Part shown: positions 1-6,407 of the stretch, one piece after another
Numbering within the stretch: the stretch's first letter is position 1
How the letters are laid out: every line of letters begins with the position of its first letter
Assembly (NCBI GenBank): GCA_046160725.1
Contig: JBJXHB010000550.1
Span: 1-8,429 of the forward strand
DNA length: 8,429 nucleotides
Origin: JBJXHB01 sp046160725
GTDB lineage: Bacteria > Pseudomonadota > Gammaproteobacteria > Burkholderiales > Burkholderiaceae_C
Reading direction: 5' to 3'
The notes under the pieces: model-generated
Databases searched by the model: none
Told to the model about the DNA's origin: nothing
What the model saw: the letters and a program-made list of their open reading frames with translations, nothing else
Made by a program: the position numbers and the translations under genes

Positions 1-395
1 AACTCCTGCGGCACGACCGTGTCCAGACCCTCCGGCATGACGGCGCCGGTCATGATGCGGACCGCCTCGCCCGGCGCCGGTGTGGCGCCGGCCCGGCTGC
101 CGGCCAGCACCGTCCCGGCAACCCACCACCTGGTGACTCCGTGCGGTGCCAGCTCGCCGCCGCGCACCGCATAGCCGTCCATGGCCGAGTTGTCGTACGC
201 CGGCACGTCGATGTCGGAGACCACGTCGACCGCCAGGACGCGCCCCAGCGCGGCTCTGATGGCGACCTGCTCGGTGGCTTGAACGGGCCGCACCAGCTGC
301 GCGATGAAGGCCTGTGCCTGCGCCACCGGCAGCGCGCGCGGGTCGTAGCCGGCGACACACGAGGCGATCTCCGCCAAAGAGGGATGCGTGCTCAT
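1..395 (-). CDS. moeA: Molybdopterin molybdotransferase MoeA, N-terminal part (cut by left window edge)
   Basis: MoeA inserts molybdenum into adenylylated molybdopterin, the last common step of molybdenum-cofactor synthesis, in the cytoplasm. The 131 visible codons begin at an ATG read on the minus strand and stay open to the window edge. The family signature DNSAMDGYAV lies at residues 68-77; D73 matches the conserved Asp of E. coli MoeA (Asp59). The second MoeA block, GEAVRIMTGAVMPEG, is at 109-123 and is followed by DTVVPQE. A GGAGA ribosome-binding site nine bases upstream supports this start. The stop codon of moaA lies 43 bases upstream on the same strand, so the two are probably co-transcribed, which fits their shared pathway. 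The rest of the protein (MPT-binding MogA-like domain and C-terminal domain) lies outside the window, so completeness cannot be judged. Confidence 0.95.
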   Translation of the reverse strand, partial: MSTHPSLAEIASCVAGYDPRALPVAQAQAFIAQLVRPVQATEQVAIRAALGRVLAVDVVSDIDVPAYDNSAMDGYAVRGGELAPHGVTRWWVAGTVLAGSRAGATPAPGEAVRIMTGAVMPEGLDTVVPQE

Positions 396-404
396 GTCGA
401 CCGG

Positions 405-409
405 TCTCC
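405..409 (-). promoter_or_regulatory. Ribosome-binding site of moeA
   Basis: On the minus strand this reads GGAGA, nine bases before the ATG of moeA. It fixes that start codon and gives moeA its own translation initiation signal between the moaA stop and the moeA start. Confidence 0.6.
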
Positions 410-438
410 GTGGCCAGGCGCTGTGGTGGCGCGCCTGT

Positions 439-1563
439 TCAGCCGCCGATGTAGTGCATCTCGATGCGGCGCTCGCCGCTGCCCGTTGGGGCGACCTGGG
501 CACTGCGCAGTTCGGAGTAGCGATCGTCACGCCCAGCCCAGACCGAGGCCACCGCATTGGCGATCTCGAGGTCGCTGCGACCGCCACGCAGCAGGGCACG
601 CAGGTCATGTCCTTCGCTGGCGAATAGGCACAGGAACAGCTTGCCCTCCGTCGACAACCGCGCACGGTTGCAGTCCCGACAGAAGGCCTGCGTGACACTG
701 GAGATCAGGCCGACCTCGCCGGCGCCATCGGCATAGGCCCAACGCTCGGCGGTTTCGCCCGGCGCGCTGGCCTGCAAGGGCCGCATCGGCCAGTGCGCCT
801 GCAGACGGGCCAGCACCTCAGCCGACGGCAGCACCTCGTCCATGCGCCAGCCGTTGGTGGCGCCGACGTCCATGTATTCGATGAAGCGAAGGACCGTGCC
901 GGTGCCCCGGAAGTGGCGGGCCATGGCCACGATTTCCTGGTCGTTGGTGCCGCGCTTGACCACCATGTTGACCTTGATCGGGGCCAGCCCGGCAGCCTGC
1001 GCGGCCTCGATGCCTTCCAGTACGTCTCGCACCGGGAAACCGACATCGTTCATGCGCTGGAAGACCGCATCGTCCAGCGCATCCAGGCTGACCGTGATGC
1101 GCTTGAGCCCGGCATCGGCCAGGGCCCGCGCCTTGCGGGCCAGCACCGAGCCATTGGTGGTGAGCGTGATGTCCAGCGGTTCGCCCTGCGGCGTCCGCAG
1201 CGCGGCCAGCATGGCGATCAGCTGTTCCAGATGCTTGCGCAGGAGGGGCTCGCCACCGGTCAGCCGCAGCTTGCTCACGCCGTGGGAAGCAAAGACGCCC
1301 GCCAGCCGGGTGATCTCCTCGAAGCTCAACAAGGACGTCTGCGGCAGGAACACATAGCCCCGGTCGAAGATCTCCTTGGGCATGCAATAGCTGCAGCGGA
1401 AGTTGCAGCGGTCCGTGACCGAGATGCGCAGGTCGTGCAGCGAGCGGCCCAACCGATCAGCCAGCAGGCCATCCGGTTGAATCAGCTTGTCGGGAATGGC
1501 CGGCACCGGCGCGTGATAGCGCAGGTCGGCCAGTGGAATGACGGTTTCACCCATGGGCGTCAT
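439..1563 (-). CDS. moaA: GTP 3',8-cyclase MoaA (radical SAM, molybdopterin synthesis)
   Basis: MoaA is a cytoplasmic radical-SAM enzyme with two 4Fe-4S clusters. It converts GTP to 3',8-cyclo-GTP, which MoaC turns into cyclic pyranopterin monophosphate. The protein has 374 residues. The N-terminal cluster motif CNFRCSYC gives C53, C57 and C60, the SAM-binding GGEP block is at 103-106, and the C-terminal cluster cysteines are C295, C298 and C312, with the spacing seen in S. aureus MoaA. R46, R300 and R302 match the GTP-contacting arginines, and the chain ends in the conserved Gly-Gly. Compared with E. coli MoaA (329 residues) it has about 30 extra residues before the first cluster. The start is the first ATG; an in-frame ATG three codons on is also possible, and neither has a strong Shine-Dalgarno. 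The NlpC/P60 stop lies 39 bases upstream on the same strand, and moeA follows. Confidence 0.97.
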   Translation of the reverse strand: MTPMGETVIPLADLRYHAPVPAIPDKLIQPDGLLADRLGRSLHDLRISVTDRCNFRCSYCMPKEIFDRGYVFLPQTSLLSFEEITRLAGVFASHGVSKLRLTGGEPLLRKHLEQLIAMLAALRTPQGEPLDITLTTNGSVLARKARALADAGLKRITVSLDALDDAVFQRMNDVGFPVRDVLEGIEAAQAAGLAPIKVNMVVKRGTNDQEIVAMARHFRGTGTVLRFIEYMDVGATNGWRMDEVLPSAEVLARLQAHWPMRPLQASAPGETAERWAYADGAGEVGLISSVTQAFCRDCNRARLSTEGKLFLCLFASEGHDLRALLRGGRSDLEIANAVASVWAGRDDRYSELRSAQVAPTGSGERRIEMHYIGG

Positions 1564-1602
1564 TGTGGCGGCAGCGCCCGCGCCAGGTGATGGCGGGTGC
1601 AG

Positions 1603-2262
1603 TCAGCGCCGCTGGGTGCTTGCCGGAACCGGCTCTGCCGGGTCGGCGCGGCGTGCGCCATTGAAGCGGCGGGACCAGTAGCTGTCCGCCATCTGGTCGA
1701 CCCGCACATCCTTGCCAGCGCGCGGCGCATGGACGAACTTGCCGTCACCGATATAGATGCCGACATGGGAGAACGCATGACGCATGGTGTTGAAGAACAC
1801 CAGGTCGCCGGGCTTCAGCTCGTCCTTGGAAACCGGCTGCAGCTGCTCGGCCTGGGCCTGATCGCGCGACCGCCGAGGCAGCACCAGACCCAATGTGCTC
1901 TCGAAGACATGGCGGGTGAAGCCGCTGCAGTCGAAGCCCGTGCTCTCTTCATTGCCGCCGCGTCGGTAAGGAACGCCGATGAAATTGAGCGCGGTCATCA
2001 CCAGGTCCGATGTGGCATCGCGCATCTGGCGGACCATCTGTTGTGCCGGTTCTGGCAGCAGGCCGCGGTCGGCCAGCAGTCGGGTGATGGCGTCCGGCGG
2101 CGTGGCCGCTGCGGCCTGCACCGTGTGGTCCTTTGCGGGTGGCAGGCCGACCGGGGCCGCTACGGCCGTGGACAGCCACCAGGCCGACAGCAACGGCAAT
2201 AACCAGGCGCTTCGATGCGCGCCCGTCAGGCAGGCTCGGGAATGGCGATGGCGGATGGTCAT
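1603..2262 (-). CDS. Secreted NlpC/P60 (C40) cysteine peptidase, probable peptidoglycan endopeptidase
   Basis: This 219-residue protein belongs to the NlpC/P60 family, whose bacterial members cleave peptide stems of peptidoglycan in the periplasm (E. coli MepS/Spr is the model). A basic N-region and a hydrophobic stretch at about residues 19-36, ending STAVAA before P37, look like a Sec signal peptide; no lipobox Cys is present, so it should be soluble. The catalytic domain spans about residues 85-200: FDCSGF holds the nucleophile C112, SHVGIY the base H166, and FVHAP the third residue H178. The H-to-H spacing of 12 equals that of MepS (H119/H131). A Pro/Arg-rich tail follows residue 202. The reading frame stays open upstream to 3252, antisense to prpE; I chose the ATG at 2262 because the signal peptide begins there. 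No good Shine-Dalgarno is visible, and a TTG two codons earlier is an alternative. It heads the minus-strand group with moaA and moeA and is divergent from prpE. Confidence 0.92.
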   Translation of the reverse strand: MTIRHRHSRACLTGAHRSAWLLPLLSAWWLSTAVAAPVGLPPAKDHTVQAAAATPPDAITRLLADRGLLPEPAQQMVRQMRDATSDLVMTALNFIGVPYRRGGNEESTGFDCSGFTRHVFESTLGLVLPRRSRDQAQAEQLQPVSKDELKPGDLVFFNTMRHAFSHVGIYIGDGKFVHAPRAGKDVRVDQMADSYWSRRFNGARRADPAEPVPASTQRR

Positions 2263-2292
2263 GCTCAAGGGGTGCGAGGATACCAAGGTCGA

Positions 2293-2308
2293 CGATGGCC
2301 TGCCATCG
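2293..2308. promoter_or_regulatory. Perfect 7-bp inverted repeat in the divergent control region (candidate operator)
   Basis: CGATGGC and GCCATCG are separated by CT, forming a 16-base palindrome between the divergent NlpC/P60 gene and prpE. Its position suits a regulator-binding site for either gene. No specific regulator can be named. In a GC-rich genome short palindromes arise by chance, so this is a candidate only. Confidence 0.35.
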
Positions 2309-2310
2309 GG

Positions 2311-2327
2311 TGTCAGACTGATGTCAG
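2311..2327. repeat. Direct repeat TGTCAG with 11-base period
   Basis: TGTCAG occurs at 2311-2316 and again at 2322-2327, one helical turn apart, just downstream of the 16-base palindrome. The second copy also lies in a small inverted repeat, CTGA-tg-TCAG (2318-2327). This spacing is typical of tandem protein-binding half-sites, but six-base repeats are weak evidence alone. Confidence 0.3.
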
Positions 2328-2345
2328 TGCCTGGGCATGCAATGC

Positions 2346-2370
2346 GCACCGCGCCCCGACGGGGCGGTGC
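2346..2370 (+). promoter_or_regulatory. GC-rich hairpin abutting the prpE ribosome-binding site
   Basis: In the untranslated region before prpE, GCACC (2346-2350) can pair with GGTGC (2366-2370). After a two-base bulge, GCCCC (2353-2357) pairs with GGGGC (2361-2365) around a three-base loop. This ten-pair stem ends exactly where the Shine-Dalgarno AGGAG begins. There is no T-run after it on either strand, so it is not a classic terminator. It could affect prpE initiation or mRNA stability. Confidence 0.45.
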
Positions 2371-2375
2371 AGGAG
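2371..2375 (+). promoter_or_regulatory. Ribosome-binding site of prpE
   Basis: AGGAG stands ten bases before the ATG at 2386 and decides that start. A GTG two codons earlier (2380) is in frame but only four bases from the AGGAG, too close for normal initiation. Starting at 2386 gives the usual length of the family. Confidence 0.75.
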
Positions 2376-2385
2376 CGTTGTGATT

Positions 2386-4278
2386 ATGAATTACGGAGAA
2401 TTCCACCAACGATCGCTGAACGATCGCGAGGCGTTCTGGGCCGAGCAGGCCCACTTGATCGACTGGGAGACACCACCCACGACGATCTGCGACTACAGCA
2501 AGCCGCCCTTCGTCCACTGGTATCCGGGTGGCAGGACCAACCTGTGCCACAACGCCGTGGACCGCCACCTGCGCGACCGCGCCGACCAGAACGCCTTGAT
2601 CTGGGTTTCCACCGAGGTCGACCAGGAGCAGGTCTACAGCTTTGCCGAGCTGGCCGACGAGGTCCAGCGCATGGCGGCCATCCTGCGGGACATCGGCGTC
2701 GGCCCGGGCGACCGCGTGCTGATCTACATGCCGATGATTCCCCAGGCCGCGTTCGCCATGCTGGCCTGTACCCGCATCGGCGCGCTGCATTCGGTGGTGT
2801 TCGGCGGCTTTGCCTCGGTCAGCCTGGCCAGCCGCATCGACGACGCGACACCCAAGGTGGTGATCAGCGCCGACGCTGGTAGCCGCAGCGGCAAGGTAGT
2901 CCCATACAAGCCGTTGCTGGATGAGGCCATCCGCATCGCTGCACACAAGCCCGACCAGGTGCTGATGGTCGACCGTGGTCTTTCGCCCTTTGAGCGGGTT
3001 GCTGGGCGTGACCAGGACTATGCCGAGCTGCGGGCCCAGCATCAGGGTGTCCAGGTGCCCTGCGTCTGGCTGGACTCGACCCACCCGAGCTACACGCTGT
3101 ACACCAGCGGCACCACAGGCAGGCCCAAGGGCGTGCAGCGCGACACCGGCGGCTATGCCGTGGCGCTGGCTGCATCCATGAAGCACATCTTTCTGGGCCA
3201 GCCCGGCGAGACCTATTTCTCCACCAGCGACATCGGCTGGGTGGTCGGCCACAGCTACATCGTCTATGGCCCGCTGATCGCCGGCATGGCCACCATCATG
3301 TACGAGGGGCTGCCGACCCGGCCCGATGCCGGCATCTGGTGGAGCCTGGTCGAAAAGTACAAGGTCACGGCCATGTTCAGTGCGCCCACGGCGGTGCGGG
3401 TGCTAAAGAAGCAGGACCCGGCCTTCCTGAAGCGCTACGACCTGTCCAGCCTGCGTGCGCTGTTTCTGGCTGGTGAGCCTCTGGACGAGCCAACGGCGCA
3501 GTGGATTGCCGAGAGCCTGAAGCGGCCCATCATCGACAACTACTGGCAGACCGAGACCGGATGGCCGATCCTGACCATCTGCAACGGCATCGAGCCCCAG
3601 CCCTCCAAGTTCGGCTCGCCGGGCAAACCGGTCTACGGCTATGACGTCAAGCTGATCGATGAGAACACCGGGCTGGAGCTGACCGGGGCTGATCAGAAAG
3701 GTGTCGTGGCCATCGAGGGACCGCTGCCGCCGGGCTGCATGCAGACGGTCTGGCGCGACGACCAACGCTTCGTCAAGACCTACTGGGAGAGCATTCCGGG
3801 GCGCCAGATCTATTCCACCTTCGACTGGGGTATCCGCGACAAGGACGGCTACCTGTTCATCCTCGGCCGCACCGATGACGTGATCAACGTCGCCGGCCAC
3901 CGGCTCGGCACCCGCGAGATCGAGGAGAGCATCTCCAGCCATCCAAACGTGGCCGAGGTGGCCGTGGTCGGGGTGGCGGACGCACTGAAGGGCCAGGTGG
4001 CGATGGCCTTCGTGGTACCCAAGGACGCCTCACGAGTAGCGACACCTGCCGATGCCCTCAAGCTCGAGGGCGAGGTGATGAAGGTGGTGGACGAGCAGCT
4101 GGGCGCGGTAGCCCGGCCGGCCCGCGTGCGCTTTGTGACCGTGCTGCCCAAGACCCGGTCCGGCAAATTGCTGCGGCGCGCCATCCAGGCGGTTTGCGAG
4201 AACCGCGACCCAGGGGACCTCACAACGATGGAGGACCCGGCGGCGTTGCAGCAGATCCGGGACTTGGTCAGCACCTAA
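2386..4278 (+). CDS. prpE: Propionyl-CoA synthetase PrpE (AMP-forming acyl-CoA synthetase)
   Basis: PrpE activates propionate to propionyl-CoA through a propionyl-AMP intermediate in the cytoplasm, feeding the methylcitrate cycle or related pathways. The 630-residue length is normal for PrpE. An N-terminal ACS domain (about 1-60) is followed by the AMP-binding domain with P-loop YTSGTTGRPKG at 239-249, the NYWQTETGW block at 385-393 (characteristic of PrpE; acetyl-CoA synthetases usually have a WWQTETG version), TFDWGIRDKDGY at 478-489 and the GRTDD hinge at 494-498. In the small C-terminal domain, PKTRSGK ends in the catalytic K594, equivalent to S. enterica PrpE Lys592, which is reversibly acylated by Pat and CobB; similar control is plausible here. 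No prpB, prpC or prpD is in the window, so the gene stands apart from a methylcitrate operon. Acetyl-CoA synthetase is the alternative, but motif and length favour PrpE. Confidence 0.93.
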   Translation: MNYGEFHQRSLNDREAFWAEQAHLIDWETPPTTICDYSKPPFVHWYPGGRTNLCHNAVDRHLRDRADQNALIWVSTEVDQEQVYSFAELADEVQRMAAILRDIGVGPGDRVLIYMPMIPQAAFAMLACTRIGALHSVVFGGFASVSLASRIDDATPKVVISADAGSRSGKVVPYKPLLDEAIRIAAHKPDQVLMVDRGLSPFERVAGRDQDYAELRAQHQGVQVPCVWLDSTHPSYTLYTSGTTGRPKGVQRDTGGYAVALAASMKHIFLGQPGETYFSTSDIGWVVGHSYIVYGPLIAGMATIMYEGLPTRPDAGIWWSLVEKYKVTAMFSAPTAVRVLKKQDPAFLKRYDLSSLRALFLAGEPLDEPTAQWIAESLKRPIIDNYWQTETGWPILTICNGIEPQPSKFGSPGKPVYGYDVKLIDENTGLELTGADQKGVVAIEGPLPPGCMQTVWRDDQRFVKTYWESIPGRQIYSTFDWGIRDKDGYLFILGRTDDVINVAGHRLGTREIEESISSHPNVAEVAVVGVADALKGQVAMAFVVPKDASRVATPADALKLEGEVMKVVDEQLGAVARPARVRFVTVLPKTRSGKLLRRAIQAVCENRDPGDLTTMEDPAALQQIRDLVST

Positions 4279-4320
4279 GGCTCGTTGCCTTCTGCCCCAT
4301 CGATCTGCCGCTTCGTCGCT

Positions 4321-4345
4321 TGCGCCGCCGCCTCGGCGCGGCGCA
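4321..4345. other. Hairpin between prpE and the M3 peptidase gene
   Basis: TGCGCCGC (4321-4328) and GCGGCGCA (4338-4345) form an eight-pair stem around a nine-base loop in the 118-base gap after prpE. No T-run follows, so it is not a canonical intrinsic terminator. It might stabilise the prpE 3' end or separate the two genes. I see no convincing promoter for the downstream gene in the gap, so read-through from prpE remains possible. Confidence 0.3.
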
Positions 4346-4386
4346 CCCGCAGAATCCGGGCTACCGCCAGCCGGGCGGCAACGGTT

Positions 4387-4391
4387 GGGAG
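4387..4391 (+). promoter_or_regulatory. Ribosome-binding site fixing a GTG start of the M3 peptidase gene
   Basis: GGGAG lies five bases before the GTG at 4397, an ideal spacing. An in-frame TTG at 4385 overlaps this motif and would add four residues, but it lacks its own Shine-Dalgarno. The GTG is therefore preferred. Confidence 0.6.
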
Positions 4392-4396
4392 ACGCT

Positions 4397-6373
4397 GTGC
4401 GCCCTTGGATTCTTGCGGCTGCCCTGGCAGCGGGGTTGTGTGCCGTTGGGTCGGGTTGGGCGCAATCCCTGCCCGGGCCGGCCTTTCCGGTCTTTGAGAC
4501 GCCACAGGCCCTGGCCGCCCAGTGCGAACGGGCGCTGGGACAAGCCCGCGACCGGTTGAGGCAGCTGGAGCGCCGCAAGCCGGACGCCGGCTGGCTGGCC
4601 GCCTATGACGCGTTCTCGGGCCTGCTCGAGGACATCGGCTATCCGGCGCAGTTCCTGTCGGCGGTGCATCCAGACAAGCCGATCCGCGACGCCAGCGAGG
4701 CTTGCGAGCTCAAGTGGCAGGATTTCCAGTCCACCCTGGGCCAGAACCCGATCCTTTTCAAGGCGCTCAGGGCCGCCAAGCCGCGCGATGCCATCGACCG
4801 CGAGCTGCGGCGCGTGTCCATCGAGAGCTTTGAAGACGCTGGCGTCGGCCTGTCGCCCCAGCGGCGGGAGCGGGCCAAGGTCATCAACGATCGCATGACC
4901 GCCGCCGCACAGGCGTTTGATCGCAACATCCGCGACGAGGCCGTTCAGGTCCAGTTCACCGAGGCGGAGCTCAAGGGTGTGCCGGCCAACGTGTGGAAGG
5001 ATGCCCCGCGCGAAAGCGATGGCCGGGTCCGCCTGGGACTGGACTATCCGACCTACAGCCCGGTTATGCAGGGTGCCGAGGTCGCGGCCGCGCGGGAGCG
5101 TATGTGGCGTGCCAAGGTCAATGAGGGCGGTGAGCGAAACCTTCGCCTGCTGGCCGAGATCGCCGCGTTGCGGCGCGAATACGCTCAGCTGTTCGGCCTG
5201 CCCAGCTATGCCGATTTCGTGCTGCGCCGGCGCATGGCGGGGTCGACAGCGAAGGCGCATGCATTCCTGGACGCCGTCAAGGCGACTGTTCGGGACCGCG
5301 AACTGCGGGAGATCGAGCAATTGCGCCAGGCCAAGGCGGCACACCTTGGCGTGTCCGCGGCCGGGCTGACGCTGGACCGCTGGGATGTGGCCTTCTACTC
5401 CGAGCGTCTTCGTCGAGAGCAGTACGCGGTCGACCAGGATGCTTTTCGGCCCTACTTTCCGCCGCAGGAGAGCCTGGCCTTCACGTTGCGCCTGGTCGAG
5501 AGGCTGATGGGCGTGCGGTATCAGCGCGTCGATGGCGTCAAGCTCTGGCATCCGGAGGTGCAGGCCTACGCGGTGGCTGACGCGGCGACCGGCCGCCCGT
5601 TGGCCACGATGTATGTGGACCTGTATTCGCGTGAGGGCAAGTACAACCATGCGGCGGTGTGGAGCCTGCGTGGCGGATCAACCCGCACCGCACGGCTGCC
5701 GCAGGCGGCGCTGGTCGTCAATTTCGATCGCAAGGGCCTGACGCTGGACGAGATGGAGACGCTGCTGCACGAACTGGGACATGCCGTCCACAACAACCTG
5801 TCCTTGACGCGCTGGACCCAGCATGCTGGCACATCGGTACAGCGCGATTTCGTCGAGGCGCCGTCGCAGATGCTGGAGGACTGGGTCTACCGGCGCGAGG
5901 TGCTGGATCTGTTCAAGGAAGTCTGCCCGGCCTGCAACCCGGTGCCCGACGACCTGCTGCGCAAGGCTGAAAGGGCGCGCCACTTCGGCAAGGGTGTGCA
6001 GCAGGCCCGACAGCACCTGTATGCGGCCTATGACCTGGCGCTGTACGACACCCAGGGCCGAGACGCGATGGCCTTGTGGGCCGACATGGAGGGCGCCACG
6101 CCGCTGGGTCATGTCAAGGGCACGATGTTCCCGGCCGGGTTCTCGCACATCGCCAGCAACTATGGCGCCGGCTATTACGGCTATCTTTGGAGCCTGGTGG
6201 TGGCCACCGACCTGCGCACCGCCTTCACCGACCGCCTGGACCCGCGGGTCGGTCGCCGATATCGGGACATCGTTCTGGGGGCGGGCAGCCAGCGTCCACC
6301 CAAGGACATCGTGCGTGACTTCCTGGGGCGCGAGTTCACCACCCGCGCCTTCTTCGACGACCTGGCACGCTGA
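4397..6373 (+). CDS. Exported M3-family zinc metallopeptidase (oligopeptidase A / Dcp / thimet-like)
   Basis: M3 peptidases cleave short peptides. The zinc site is HELGH with H458, E459 and H462 (658-residue numbering from the GTG), and the third ligand is E487 in FVEAPSQ. The conserved substrate-side block with FSHIASNYGAGYYGYLW is at about 582-598; its His and Tyr residues match those that stabilise the transition state in M3 enzymes. The helical N-terminal half (about 60-380) forms the channel that limits substrate size. Unlike cytosolic OpdA, the chain starts with Arg and a hydrophobic run ending GSGWA before Q23, a likely Sec signal peptide, so it probably acts in the periplasm. There is no proper lipobox at C15. 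The mature part holds four cysteines: C43, C103, and C510/C513 in CPAC. Length is normal for M3A. Which subgroup it belongs to cannot be settled by eye. It lies 118 bases after prpE in the same direction and converges on the PIN-PhoH gene. Confidence 0.92.
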   Translation: MRPWILAAALAAGLCAVGSGWAQSLPGPAFPVFETPQALAAQCERALGQARDRLRQLERRKPDAGWLAAYDAFSGLLEDIGYPAQFLSAVHPDKPIRDASEACELKWQDFQSTLGQNPILFKALRAAKPRDAIDRELRRVSIESFEDAGVGLSPQRRERAKVINDRMTAAAQAFDRNIRDEAVQVQFTEAELKGVPANVWKDAPRESDGRVRLGLDYPTYSPVMQGAEVAAARERMWRAKVNEGGERNLRLLAEIAALRREYAQLFGLPSYADFVLRRRMAGSTAKAHAFLDAVKATVRDRELREIEQLRQAKAAHLGVSAAGLTLDRWDVAFYSERLRREQYAVDQDAFRPYFPPQESLAFTLRLVERLMGVRYQRVDGVKLWHPEVQAYAVADAATGRPLATMYVDLYSREGKYNHAAVWSLRGGSTRTARLPQAALVVNFDRKGLTLDEMETLLHELGHAVHNNLSLTRWTQHAGTSVQRDFVEAPSQMLEDWVYRREVLDLFKEVCPACNPVPDDLLRKAERARHFGKGVQQARQHLYAAYDLALYDTQGRDAMALWADMEGATPLGHVKGTMFPAGFSHIASNYGAGYYGYLWSLVVATDLRTAFTDRLDPRVGRRYRDIVLGAGSQRPPKDIVRDFLGREFTTRAFFDDLAR

Positions 6374-6407
6374 TGCCGGCGGCCGTGGGCTGTAGCGTTG
6401 ACTTCGA

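Noticed and set aside
2277..2282. Extended -10-like TGGTATCCT on the minus strand as a promoter for the NlpC/P60 gene
   Set aside because: The matching -35 (ATGGCA at 18 bases) is poor and the implied leader would be only about eight bases. Too weak to annotate.
2328..2345. Possible sigma-54 promoter (GG...GC) before prpE, as known for some prp operons
   Set aside because: The GG and GC doublets are not 12 bases apart as sigma-54 sites require, and the flanking bases do not fit the consensus.
2263..3252. Upstream extension of the NlpC/P60 frame by 330 codons, antisense to prpE
   Set aside because: The extension lies opposite well-conserved prpE sequence, shows no domain, and would place the signal peptide in the middle of the protein.
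4361..5650. Minus-strand open frame of 429 codons opposite the M3 peptidase
   Set aside because: It has no recognisable motif or start signal and is fully opposite a gene with an intact zinc site; a GC-driven shadow frame.
6374..6407. Bidirectional terminator between the convergent M3 and PIN-PhoH genes
   Set aside because: The 34-base gap has short GC self-complementarity but no solid stem followed by a T-run on either strand.
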